Source: Betaproteobacteria bacterium
GTDB taxonomy: Bacteria; Pseudomonadota; Gammaproteobacteria; Burkholderiales; Burkholderiaceae_C
Length of the DNA: 7,998 bases
NCBI GenBank assembly: GCA_009922295.1
Contig: RFWA01000104.1
Location: forward strand, 1 to 7,998
Direction of reading: 5' to 3'
Shown: in pieces, positions 1 through 6,119 of the stretch
Position numbering within the stretch: the stretch's first letter is position 1
Layout: every line of letters starts with the position of its first letter
Position numbers and translations under genes: made by a program
The notes under the pieces: generated by a model
Told to the model about the DNA's origin: nothing
Database searches by the model: none
What the model saw: the letters and a program-made list of their open reading frames with translations, nothing else

Positions 1-558
1 CATGTGGCTCTGACCGGGTTGCTAGGCTACCGGCCTGACCTGGTGGTGTCCGGTATCAACAACGGCGCCAATATGGGCGATGACACCATCTATTCGGGTA
101 CCGTCGGGGCTGCCATGGAAGGCTACCTGTTTGGTATTCCGGCGATCGCGTTTTCCCAGGTGGAGCGTGACTGGGTACAACTGCAGGCCGCTGCCCACAA
201 GGCGCGTGATCTGGTCATGCAGATGGCCCAGCAGGATCTGATTGGGACGAGTCCATGGCTGCTCAATGTCAATATTCCTAATCTACCCTATGAGGCCATC
301 GGCCATGTCAAGCTGTGCCGCTTGGGGCGACGCCATGCGGCAGAGCCGGTCATCACGCAAGTCAGCCCGCGTGGCGAGACCATGTACTGGATTGGTGCCG
401 CCGGCGCTGCGATGGACGACTCCGAGGGCACCGATTTTCACGCCACCCAGCAGGGCCACATTGCGATGACGCCGCTCAAGGTGGATCTCACCGACCACGA
501 ACGCCTGGGCTACTGGGCCCAGACGGCTGCAAAACTGTCGGGTCGCCCGCACGGATGA
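1..558 (+). CDS. surE: 5'/3'-nucleotidase SurE, C-terminal 185 residues (5' end outside window)
   Basis: SurE is a metal-dependent nucleoside monophosphate phosphatase (5'- and 3'-nucleotidase) of the cytoplasm, linked to stationary-phase survival and nucleotide salvage. The frame is open from base 1 to a TGA at 556-558, so the start and the N-terminal metal-binding Asp pair lie upstream. E. coli SurE is about 250 residues, so roughly a quarter is missing. The visible part has the family signature VVSGINNGANMGDDTIYSGT (fragment residues 15-34), whose SGxNxGxN loop contributes a metal ligand. It is followed by the conserved AAMEGYLFGIPAIAFS stretch and by LLNVNIPN (87-94). Near the C-terminus come a TDFHA motif (144-148) and then HIAMTPLKVDLTDH (153-166), as is typical. 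It is the first visible gene of a co-directional group, and its stop overlaps the pcm start (ATGA). Identification is firm. Confidence 0.96.
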   Translation, partial: HVALTGLLGYRPDLVVSGINNGANMGDDTIYSGTVGAAMEGYLFGIPAIAFSQVERDWVQLQAAAHKARDLVMQMAQQDLIGTSPWLLNVNIPNLPYEAIGHVKLCRLGRRHAAEPVITQVSPRGETMYWIGAAGAAMDDSEGTDFHATQQGHIAMTPLKVDLTDHERLGYWAQTAAKLSGRPHG

Positions 559-1349
559 AGGAACGCCCCAGTTTTCCGGCCCGTCTCGACCGTCCGGCGG
601 GTCCAGCCAAAGGCCAGAAGCGCACGGCAGCGTCGGGGCAGCCCCTGCCTGGACAGAACGCCGTTGTGGACATGCCACCAGGCGTTCGCGGGTTGGGCCT
701 GGATTCCAGCGCTGTGCGCATGAGCATGGTGCGCAAACTCGAGGCGCAAGGTATTCGTGATCCGCGCGTTCTGTCGGCCATGGGCGCCGTCGAGCGTCAC
801 CGCTTTGTGGACAGTGCGCTGGTCAACCAAGCCTATGAGGACACCAGCCTGCCGATTGGGCTTGGTCAGACCATATCCAAGCCAGGTGTGGTCGCGCGGA
901 TGCTGGACTTATTGCTGGATGGCCGAACTGGTCACATCGGGCGGGTGCTCGAGATCGGTACCGGATGCGGCTACCAAGCGGCGGTCTTAAGCCGCCTCGC
1001 GGACGAGGTCTACAGCATCGAGCGACTGCGCGGTTTGCACGACAAGGCGCGTGACAACCTGCGTCATTTGCGCCTGGCCAACCTGCATCTGCTGTTTGGT
1101 GACGGTCGCGAGGGCTATGCCGCGGGCGCTCCCTACGGTGCCATCATTGCGGCCGCTGGTGGCAAAGCCGTGCCGCCGGCATGGCTGGACCAACTCGCAA
1201 TCGGCGGGCGCCTGGTGGCACCCGTCAGTACCGGCGCCTCATTGGCTGGCACCCAGGCCCTGCTGGTGGTCGACAAACTGCCACAAGGTTTGCGGCAGAC
1301 GTTCCTCGAAGCGGTTAACTTCGTCCCTCTAAAATCGGGCCTAGGATGA
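555..1349 (+). CDS. pcm: Protein-L-isoaspartate O-methyltransferase (PIMT)
   Basis: Pcm transfers a methyl group from S-adenosylmethionine to abnormal L-isoaspartyl residues, starting repair of aged proteins in the cytoplasm. The 264-residue product has the PIMT substrate-loop motif QTISKP (residues 105-110) followed by GVVARM. SAM-binding motif I is VLEIGTGCGYQAAVL (131-145), followed by EVYSIER (151-157), an acidic strand end as in class I methyltransferases. The later blocks are GAIIAAAGGKAVPPAW, GGRLVAPV, and the C-terminal FVPL (256-259) characteristic of PIMT. The ATG at 555 is chosen because it overlaps the surE stop as ATGA, which suggests translational coupling; no strong Shine-Dalgarno is visible. 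E. coli Pcm is about 208 residues, so roughly 50 N-terminal residues here, rich in Pro, Arg and Lys, are extra. An internal ATG at 720 would give a protein of normal length and cannot be excluded. The nlpD start overlaps its stop. Confidence 0.95.
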   Translation: MKERPSFPARLDRPAGPAKGQKRTAASGQPLPGQNAVVDMPPGVRGLGLDSSAVRMSMVRKLEAQGIRDPRVLSAMGAVERHRFVDSALVNQAYEDTSLPIGLGQTISKPGVVARMLDLLLDGRTGHIGRVLEIGTGCGYQAAVLSRLADEVYSIERLRGLHDKARDNLRHLRLANLHLLFGDGREGYAAGAPYGAIIAAAGGKAVPPAWLDQLAIGGRLVAPVSTGASLAGTQALLVVDKLPQGLRQTFLEAVNFVPLKSGLG

Positions 1350-2251
1350 AGGGACGTCAGATGTACGCAGAAACCCCAAGGCTCAAGGCCGTGGTGAGTG
1401 GCTTGGCGCTGGTTTTGCTGTTGGGCGGCTGCGGCACCAGGGCGCTCAGCCCTGCGCCTGTGGAGGACCGAGGTACGGGGCCGGTCAACTTGGCGCCTGT
1501 CGCCATCGAAGCCACCCCGGCGCCTGTGGCGAAACCACCCCCGGGCATCGAGAACGCTGGCAAGCCCGGCTACTACACGGTCCGGTCCGGCGATACCCTG
1601 ATCCGCATCGGTCTCGACCACGGACAGTCTTCTAGAGATATTGCACGCTGGAATAACCTCGACAACCCGAACCGTATCGAGGTGGGTCAGGTGCTCCGGG
1701 TCGCGCCGCCCGCCGGTGCGGCTGCTGTGGCCAAGGCGGTGACCCAAGGCAGTGTGTACTCAGGGCCAACCACTGCCTTGGCGCCTTTGCCGCCGGCAGC
1801 GGATAAACCAGCGCCGCAGGCGGCTGGAGCGGCCAGTGCCCCGGCTGCGCCGGTAGCTGCTGCACCATCTGTTTCTGCCGACGATGACATCGCCTGGATA
1901 TGGCCGACCAGTGGACCCGTTTTGGCAGGCTTTGATGAGGTCAAGAACAAGGGCTTGGATATCGGCGGCAACGCTGGCGACCCGGTCTTGGCAGCGGCAG
2001 ATGGCAGGGTGGTCTATGTCGGCGCCGGGTTGCGTGGTTACGGCAATCTGATCATCCTGAAGCACAACAACACCTACCTCACGGCTTACGCCCACAACCA
2101 GACACTCTTGATCAAAGAAGACCAGACCGTGCGTAAGGGTCAAAAAATTGCCGAGATGGGCAGCAGCGATGCCGAGCGCGTCAAGCTCCATTTTGAGGTG
2201 CGTCGCCAGGGCAAGCCCGTTGATCCGAGCAAGTACCTCCCGCCAAGGTAA
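1346..2251 (+). CDS. nlpD: NlpD-type lipoprotein: LysM domain plus catalytically degenerate LytM (M23) domain
   Basis: NlpD is an outer-membrane lipoprotein that activates a periplasmic amidase (AmiC in E. coli) for septal peptidoglycan splitting. The 301-residue product starts with a basic signal peptide and hydrophobic core ending in a lipobox, LGGC, with Cys29 as the lipidated residue. A LysM peptidoglycan-binding domain covers about 76-119 (YYTVRSGDTL to VGQVLRV). An Ala/Pro-rich linker covers about 120-180 and the M23/LytM domain about 185-298. Active M23 enzymes carry HxxxD and HxH zinc motifs. Here the first is NKGLD (His replaced by Asn201) and the HxH position reads KLH (280-282), so two zinc ligands are missing, as in E. 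coli NlpD. That supports an activator rather than a hydrolase. The start at 1346 overlaps the pcm stop (ATGA). ATG 1361, preceded by AAGGGA, is a good alternative that keeps the signal peptide. Confidence 0.93.
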   Translation: MKGRQMYAETPRLKAVVSGLALVLLLGGCGTRALSPAPVEDRGTGPVNLAPVAIEATPAPVAKPPPGIENAGKPGYYTVRSGDTLIRIGLDHGQSSRDIARWNNLDNPNRIEVGQVLRVAPPAGAAAVAKAVTQGSVYSGPTTALAPLPPAADKPAPQAAGAASAPAAPVAAAPSVSADDDIAWIWPTSGPVLAGFDEVKNKGLDIGGNAGDPVLAAADGRVVYVGAGLRGYGNLIILKHNNTYLTAYAHNQTLLIKEDQTVRKGQKIAEMGSSDAERVKLHFEVRRQGKPVDPSKYLPPR

Positions 2252-2254
2252 GGT

Positions 2255-3688
2255 ATGAACGACGAATCGACAGTGCTCCCGACTGCCACGCCGCCTGGGC
2301 TGTGGGTTGAATCGCTCGATTTGGAGGCTCAAGGTGTGGCGCACCGGGCGGACGGCAAGGTGGTCTTCATTGAAGGCGCCTTGCCATTTGAGCGGGTGGA
2401 TGCGGCAGTGCACCGCAAAAAAAATAACTGGGAGCAGGGCACGGTCACGCTGATTCACCAAGAGTCGGCACAGCGGGTCACGCCCGGTTGCCCCCACTTT
2501 GGCCTGCATCCTGGCGCCTGCGGTGGCTGCAAAATGCAGCACTTGCATGTCGCTGCCCAGGTGGCCGTCAAGCAACGGGTGCTGGAAGACAACCTATGGC
2601 ATCTGGGCAAGGTCAAGCCCGAGACAGTACTTCGGCCGATCGAGGGGCCGGCCTGGGGCTACCGCCATCGGGCTCGACTGTCAGTGCGCTATGTCAGGAA
2701 AAAAGGCACGGTACTGGTGGGGTTTCATGAGCGCAAGAGCAGCTACGTGGCTGACATGAAGGTTTGCCCTGTCTTGCCGCCTGAAGTCAGCGGCTTGTTG
2801 ATGCCCTTGCGGGAACTGATTGGCTCGCTTGAGGCGAGAGAAACCTGCCCACAGATTGAATTGGCCTGCGGCGACCAGGTGATCGCACTGGTGTTACGGC
2901 ACCTGGAGCCATTGAGTGCCGATGACCTGGAGCGCTTGGCCCAGTTTGCTAATCAGCATGCCAAAGTGCAGTGGTGGCTGCAGGCCAAAGGTCCGGATAC
3001 CGCCAGATTGATGACGCCCGGCGGCTCGCCTTTGCAGTACACCCTGCCGGACTTCGGGCTGACCATGCCTTTCAAGCCGACAGACTTCACCCAGGTCAAC
3101 CCCTATATCAATGCGGTGCTGGTGAGTCGGGCGCTGCGCTTGCTCGGTGTTCAAAGGCACGAACGGGTGATTGACTGGTTTTGCGGTCTGGGCAACTTCA
3201 CTCTGCCGCTGGCCACCCAAGCGCGCGAGGTGCTGGGTGTGGAGGGCAGTGACGCGCTGATCGCCCGCTCCCGCCAAAATTTTATAGAAAATCAGGCTTC
3301 AGGCCCCGCCAGTCATAGCTTATGTGCTACTAATTTTGTAGTAAGAGATTTGTTTGAGATGACACCGGCACTGCTTGCTGCAGACCGTGCTGCAGACAAG
3401 TGGCTGGTCGACCCTCCGCGCGAAGGCGCTTTTTCGTTGGTCAAGGCGCTGGTGGAACTGCGTCAGGGCCAGGCCGGAACGGGCGACGGAGTTGCAGCCC
3501 CGGTAGATTCAGGCTGGACGGCACCCAAACGCATTGTGTATGTCAGTTGCAACCCGGCAACGCTGGCGCGAGATGCCGGTCTGTTGGTGCACCAAGCGGG
3601 TTATCGGTGTTCTGCGGCCGGCGTGGTGAACATGTTTCCGCACACTGCGCACGTTGAAAGTCTGGCCGTCTTCGATCGTCAGGACTGA
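2255..3688 (+). CDS. rlmD: 23S rRNA (uracil(1939)-C5)-methyltransferase RlmD
   Basis: RlmD (RumA) makes m5U at position 1939 of 23S rRNA using SAM and carries a [4Fe-4S] cluster. In this 477-residue protein an N-terminal TRAM domain spans about 15-70. Cluster ligands fit Cys79, Cys89 and Cys92 (CPHFG...CGGCKMQH) with the fourth at Cys171 (MKVCPVLP). The methyltransferase domain has motif I DWFCGLGNFTLPLA (307-320), then GVEGSDALI. It continues with DPPREGA (386-392) and the catalytic nucleophile Cys432 in YVSCNPATLARD. The C-terminal FPHTAHVESL (461-470) carries the Glu base. These features separate RlmD from RlmC/TrmA. It starts 3 nt after the nlpD stop, with AAGGTAAGG overlapping that stop as ribosome binding site. 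About 20 poorly conserved residues (406-423) precede the catalytic motif. A stretch around 3275-3357 is unusually AT-rich with rare codons (ATA, AGA). Confidence 0.96.
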   Translation: MNDESTVLPTATPPGLWVESLDLEAQGVAHRADGKVVFIEGALPFERVDAAVHRKKNNWEQGTVTLIHQESAQRVTPGCPHFGLHPGACGGCKMQHLHVAAQVAVKQRVLEDNLWHLGKVKPETVLRPIEGPAWGYRHRARLSVRYVRKKGTVLVGFHERKSSYVADMKVCPVLPPEVSGLLMPLRELIGSLEARETCPQIELACGDQVIALVLRHLEPLSADDLERLAQFANQHAKVQWWLQAKGPDTARLMTPGGSPLQYTLPDFGLTMPFKPTDFTQVNPYINAVLVSRALRLLGVQRHERVIDWFCGLGNFTLPLATQAREVLGVEGSDALIARSRQNFIENQASGPASHSLCATNFVVRDLFEMTPALLAADRAADKWLVDPPREGAFSLVKALVELRQGQAGTGDGVAAPVDSGWTAPKRIVYVSCNPATLARDAGLLVHQAGYRCSAAGVVNMFPHTAHVESLAVFDRQD

Positions 3689-3691
3689 GTT

Positions 3692-3713
3692 CGCCGGGCG
3701 ATGAAGCCCGGCG
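3692..3713. terminator. GC-rich inverted repeat between convergent genes (possible bidirectional terminator)
   Basis: A perfect 8-bp inverted repeat (CGCCGGGC / GCCCGGCG) with a 6-nt loop sits 3 nt after the rlmD stop and 3 nt before the stop of the convergent lipoprotein gene. Its place fits a shared terminator. Neither strand has a T-run after the stem, so it may instead be a 3'-end-stabilising hairpin or a Rho-assisted site. Confidence 0.5.
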
Positions 3714-3716
3714 GTA

Positions 3717-4067
3717 TCAAGGCTTGGCAGCTTTGGCGGCAGCCTTCTCCTTACCGGTCTTAGGCTTCACCTCAGTGAGGATTTCTTCTGCCGGCTCGGC
3801 TTTCGGAACACTCGCACGCACGCCCTCAATCTTGTTTTCGCGCATGTACTCGTCCATGGCCTTCCAGCCTGCAAACACGGCGGCCTTGGACGCTTCTTCG
3901 TTCAGCGAGTAGCAGTCTTCGATGCTGCGCAAACCATGCCGGCAGGCGCCACCGACGGCCTTGGCGTCCGCTTCGCGCTGGGCAATACGGGGGTCAGGCC
4001 CCATACCTGGGATGTCGCAGGCGGTGAGCAGCAGGGCAATAGCGGGTATGAGAAGACGCGAGATCAT
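3717..4067 (-). CDS. Small lipoprotein of unknown function
   Basis: I do not recognise a characterised family. The 116-residue product begins MISRLLIPAIALLLTAC, a signal peptide with a clear lipobox (LTAC), so Cys17 should be lipidated and the protein anchored in the periplasm. The next residue is Asp18, which in E. coli is the inner-membrane retention signal; whether that rule holds here is unknown. The mature part has two further cysteines, Cys42 (GACRHG) and Cys52 (EDCYSL), ten residues apart, which could form a disulfide. An amphipathic, probably helical stretch follows (AAVFAGWKAMDEYMRENKI, 62-80). The C-terminal third is low complexity, rich in Lys, Ala, Pro and Glu. The ATG at 4065-4067 directly precedes the signal peptide, but no good Shine-Dalgarno is visible. 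It is convergent with rlmD and lies downstream of yccA on the same strand, separated from it by an intrinsic terminator, so it probably has its own promoter within about 70 nt upstream. Confidence 0.78.
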   Translation of the reverse strand: MISRLLIPAIALLLTACDIPGMGPDPRIAQREADAKAVGGACRHGLRSIEDCYSLNEEASKAAVFAGWKAMDEYMRENKIEGVRASVPKAEPAEEILTEVKPKTGKEKAAAKAAKP

Positions 4068-4134
4068 GGACGAGGGTACTTACGGGGTTATCGGCAAAGC
4101 TCGCCGAAGATTGAGCGGACCCGCCCATTTGAGC
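4068..4134 (-). promoter_or_regulatory. Leader/probable promoter region of the small lipoprotein gene
   Basis: This 67-nt gap lies between the yccA terminator and the lipoprotein start and is the only room for a promoter if the terminator works. I find no convincing -35/-10 pair. A 5-bp inverted repeat (4091-4095 with 4103-4107, TCGGC/GCCGA, 7-nt loop) is present and of unknown meaning. The assignment is positional inference only. Confidence 0.3.
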
Positions 4135-4164
4135 AAAAAAAAGACCCGGAAACGGGCCTTTTTT
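4135..4164 (-). terminator. Rho-independent terminator of yccA
   Basis: A 12-bp stem (4137-4148 with 4153-4164) closes a 4-nt loop and is flanked by A and T runs. It begins 15 nt beyond the yccA stop. Read on the plus strand the stem has an A-C mismatch (4144/4157). On the minus strand the same position is a G-U wobble pair, so the stem is complete only in the minus transcript, which then ends in a U8 run. This marks it as a minus-strand terminator for yccA. Confidence 0.88.
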
Positions 4165-4179
4165 AAGAGCAAGCTCCGC

Positions 4180-4875
4180 TCAGTCGCGTTCGCCGCCGAA
4201 GATGCCCAGCAAGGCCAGCAGGCTTTGGAACACGTTGATGATGTCAAGGTAGAGGGCCAGCGTTGCGCTGATGTAATTGGTCTCGCCACCGTCAACGATG
4301 CGCTTGAGGTCATACAGCATGTAGGCGCTGAAAATGCCGATCGCTGCGACCGACATGGCCATCATGCCCGCGGTAGAGCCAACAAACACATTGATAACCC
4401 CCCCTACCACCAGCGCCATCGCCCCAACAAACAGCCACTTGCCCATGCCCGACAGGTCGCGCTTGATCACGCTGGACAGACTGGCCATGACAAAAAACAC
4501 GCCCGCCGTGCCACCAAAGGCCGTCATGATCAGTTCCGAGCCATTCTTGAAGCCCAGGACCATGGCAATCATGCGCGACAGCATCAAGCCCATGAAAAAC
4601 GTAAAGCCAAGCAGCACCGGCACGCCAGCAGCCGAGTTTTTGGTCTTTTCAATCGCGTAGATGAAGCCGAAGGCCCCGGCCAAAAACACCACTAGGCCGA
4701 CTCCCCCGCTCAGCGATTGGGCCAGACCCATGGCCACTCCAAGCCAAGCACCCAGCACCGTTGGCACCAGACTCAAGGCCAGAAGCCAATACGTATTGCG
4801 TAATACCTTGTTGCGCTCTGCCGCAGTCGACACTTCACCGTAACCGCGATCAAATGATTCAACGTTATTCAGCAT
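4180..4875 (-). CDS. yccA: Bax inhibitor-1/YccA family inner-membrane protein
   Basis: This is a seven-helix inner-membrane protein of the BI-1/TMBIM family. E. coli YccA interacts with the FtsH protease, and bacterial homologues such as YetJ act as pH-sensitive calcium channels; the role here is inferred only from family. The 231-residue product has a polar N-terminus (MLNNVESFDRG) and hydrophobic segments at about 29-49, 55-75, 84-108, 114-136, 146-166, 169-188 and 202-225. The family motifs YDLKRI (Asp189) and YLDIINVF (Asp211) are present. These two Asp residues match the pH-sensing pair of YetJ. I chose the ATG at 4873-4875 because an AAGGAG sits 7 nt upstream; the ATG at 4881 is too close to it and one at 4899 lies upstream of it. 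It is monocistronic by appearance, with a strong terminator after it and a divergent HbpS-like gene before it. Confidence 0.93.
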   Translation of the reverse strand: MLNNVESFDRGYGEVSTAAERNKVLRNTYWLLALSLVPTVLGAWLGVAMGLAQSLSGGVGLVVFLAGAFGFIYAIEKTKNSAAGVPVLLGFTFFMGLMLSRMIAMVLGFKNGSELIMTAFGGTAGVFFVMASLSSVIKRDLSGMGKWLFVGAMALVVGGVINVFVGSTAGMMAMSVAAIGIFSAYMLYDLKRIVDGGETNYISATLALYLDIINVFQSLLALLGIFGGERD

Positions 4876-4882
4876 GGTCATA

Positions 4883-4888
4883 CTCCTT
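4883..4888 (-). promoter_or_regulatory. Shine-Dalgarno site deciding the yccA start
   Basis: A perfect AAGGAG lies on the minus strand 7 nt before the ATG at 4873-4875. Upstream in the leader a small hairpin (CCGCA-TAG-TGCGG, 4906-4894) runs directly into a U5 stretch just before this site. Confidence 0.8.
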
Positions 4889-4914
4889 AAAAACCGCACT
4901 ATGCGGGCAAGCAG

Positions 4915-4920
4915 ATTCTA
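4915..4920 (-). promoter_or_regulatory. Possible -10 element for yccA
   Basis: The minus strand reads TAGAAT here, 5 of 6 matches to the sigma-70 -10 box, which would give a leader of about 30 nt for yccA. No good -35 box lies at 16-18 nt upstream, so this is weak. Confidence 0.25.
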
Positions 4921-4991
4921 GGTGGAATCCAGCCGCTTTGCCGCCAACAGGACTTATGCTTGGCGCCTCTATTTTAAAAAGGCTTTTTTCT

Positions 4992-5399
4992 GTGAAAAAC
5001 AAACCGACACTTGAATTCTCCGACCTCAAAGGCATGGCTGCCGCTGCAGAACAGGAAGCCTTGAGCAACAACTGGGCTGTGACTATCGCGATCGTGGACG
5101 ACGGTGGCCACCTGCTGTGGTTGCAGCGTCTCGACGGGGCCGCCGTCATTTCTGCCCACATCGCGCCGGCAAAGGCACACACGGCCGCCTTGGGAAGACG
5201 GGAATCACGTATTTACGAGGAAATGGTCAATGGCGGGCGCCCGTCATTCCTGAGTGCGCCGGAGATCAAAGGCCTACTGGAGGGTGGTGTGCCCATCATG
5301 AAAGACGGGCAATGCCTCGGTGCGGTTGGCGTGAGTGGCGTTAAGTCGAGCGAAGATGCCCAGATCGCGCGGGCGGCTATCGCCTTTCTGGGGCTCTAA
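4992..5399 (+). CDS. HbpS/GlcG-like (heme-binding family) cytoplasmic protein
   Basis: This 135-residue protein belongs to the HbpS/GlcG (DUF336) family, whose members include an extracellular heme-binding sensor in Streptomyces and GlcG of the glycolate locus. The molecular role of most members is unknown. Family blocks seen are TIAIVDDGGHLLWLQRLDGA (31-50), AKAHTAALGRRES (60-72), and the C-terminal GGVPI (98-102) and LGAVGVSGVKSSED (109-122). There is no signal peptide, so it is probably cytoplasmic. I chose the GTG at 4992 because the family typically starts just before the KPTL segment and an AAGG lies 9 nt upstream. An ATG at 4956 would add 12 residues and has poorer support. It is divergent from yccA and convergent with the TonB-like gene, only 36 nt away, with no clear terminator between. 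A link to heme or iron uptake is tempting because of that neighbour but is not shown. Confidence 0.87.
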   Translation: MKNKPTLEFSDLKGMAAAAEQEALSNNWAVTIAIVDDGGHLLWLQRLDGAAVISAHIAPAKAHTAALGRRESRIYEEMVNGGRPSFLSAPEIKGLLEGGVPIMKDGQCLGAVGVSGVKSSEDAQIARAAIAFLGL

Positions 5400-5435
5400 A
5401 GCAGGCTAGGCGCAGTGTTGTAAATACACACCGTT

Positions 5436-6119
5436 TTATTTCAGCTCGAAGGGAACCGGCAGGGCGTACCACATCGCCTCTGGCTGGCCATCTTTTTTAC
5501 CGGGTCGGTAGCGCGTCTGTTGGGCAATCCTTATGGCAGCTTGATCGAGCCGCTCGAAGCCGCTGGACTGCTTTATTTCAACCTTGTGTGCGGCGCCGTC
5601 TGCGCCAATCAGCACGTGGAGTAGAACTCGCCCACTTTCCCCGAGGCGACGGCTGACTTTCGGGTAAATTTTTTGGGCCTGGTCCAGGTAGTCGGCATCG
5701 GCGCTGGGCAATTCCAACCGCGGCATGGCGGTTGGAATTGCCGGTGCCGGTGCTCGTGCGCTGACTGCTGCTGTGCCTGGTGAGCTGACTGGTGCAGTAA
5801 CGGGTGAGGCGACTGGCGCAGAGACGGTTGCGATGACTGGTGCTGTGACTGGCGCTGCGGCGACCATTGCAATAACAGGTGGCGCGATGCTCGTGGGCTT
5901 GCTGGCTGCGGGCGCCACTGGAGCTACTACGGCAGCTGCTACCGGGCTCAATGGCGTAACAAGCGCGGCTGCCGCAGCTGTAACGGTCTGAATGGCCACA
6001 GCGACCGTGAGCGCAGGCGTCGCGGGTGCGCCTATTGTTGTTGGTGCTGGCGTTGGCGTTGGCGTTGGCGTTGGTACTTGTACTTGAACTTGTGCGGGTG
6101 CTGGCGCTGGTGCAGTCAA
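5436..6119 (-). CDS. TonB-family energy transducer: linker plus C-terminal domain (frame lacking the membrane anchor)
   Basis: TonB-type proteins carry proton-motive energy from ExbB/ExbD to outer-membrane receptors. This frame encodes up to 227 residues from a TTG at 6119. The linker starts with Pro-Ala, then VQVQVQV and PTPTPTPTPAP, followed by about 100 residues rich in Ala, Val, Pro and Thr. The TonB C-terminal domain is at about 144-226. It contains IYPKVSRRLGESGRVLLHVLI, a GADGAAHKVEIKQSSGFERLD stretch, then the AIRIAQQTRYRP helix and a final strand ending PVPFEL. It has no membrane anchor. The anchor is in the overlapping upstream frame at 6116-6394, and this frame is itself open further upstream to about 6385. 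A single extra base would join the two. The TTG at 6119 is unlikely to be the real start. A working product probably needs frame repair or recoding. Confidence 0.82.
   Translation of the reverse strand: MTAPAPAPAQVQVQVPTPTPTPTPAPTTIGAPATPALTVAVAIQTVTAAAAALVTPLSPVAAAVVAPVAPAASKPTSIAPPVIAMVAAAPVTAPVIATVSAPVASPVTAPVSSPGTAAVSARAPAPAIPTAMPRLELPSADADYLDQAQKIYPKVSRRLGESGRVLLHVLIGADGAAHKVEIKQSSGFERLDQAAIRIAQQTRYRPGKKDGQPEAMWYALPVPFELK
6051..6092. repeat. Hexanucleotide tandem repeats in the TonB linker
   Basis: Four perfect copies of CGTTGG (6051-6074) are followed by TACTTG, TACTTG, AACTTG (6075-6092). On the coding minus strand they give a Pro-Thr repeat and a Val-Gln repeat. The 6-nt unit keeps the frame, so copy-number change would alter linker length only. 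Confidence 0.85.

Noticed and set aside
2416..2424. A8 run in rlmD as a possible slippage or frameshift site
   Set aside because: The frame is intact on both sides and encodes the expected TRAM-domain sequence (HRKKNN). There is no alternative-frame domain to recode into.
1760..2575. Long open frame on the minus strand (271 codons) opposite nlpD/rlmD
   Set aside because: It lies antisense to two confidently identified genes, has an atypical composition rich in Arg, His and Cys, and shows no domain. It is a GC-rich shadow frame.
3922..4695. Long plus-strand open frame (257 codons) across the lipoprotein and yccA genes
   Set aside because: It is antisense to yccA and runs through that gene's terminator. 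The His/Lys/Gln-rich product has no recognisable fold, so it is a shadow of the real minus-strand genes.
4876..4899. Upstream starts for yccA at 4899 and 4881
   Set aside because: The AAGGAG at 4883-4888 is 7 nt before the ATG at 4873-4875. The 4881 start is only 1-2 nt from it and the 4899 start lies upstream of it.
5400..5435. Short inverted repeat GTGT...ACAC between the convergent HbpS-like and TonB-like genes as a terminator
   Set aside because: The stem is only 4 bp, A/T-weak and lacks a paired T-run, so it is not supported as a terminator.
5751..5990. Repetitive GCN/GTN/ACN pattern considered as a tandem DNA repeat or repeat protein
   Set aside because: The units are irregular at DNA level. 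The minus strand reads as the Ala/Val/Pro-rich periplasmic linker of a TonB-family protein, which explains it.
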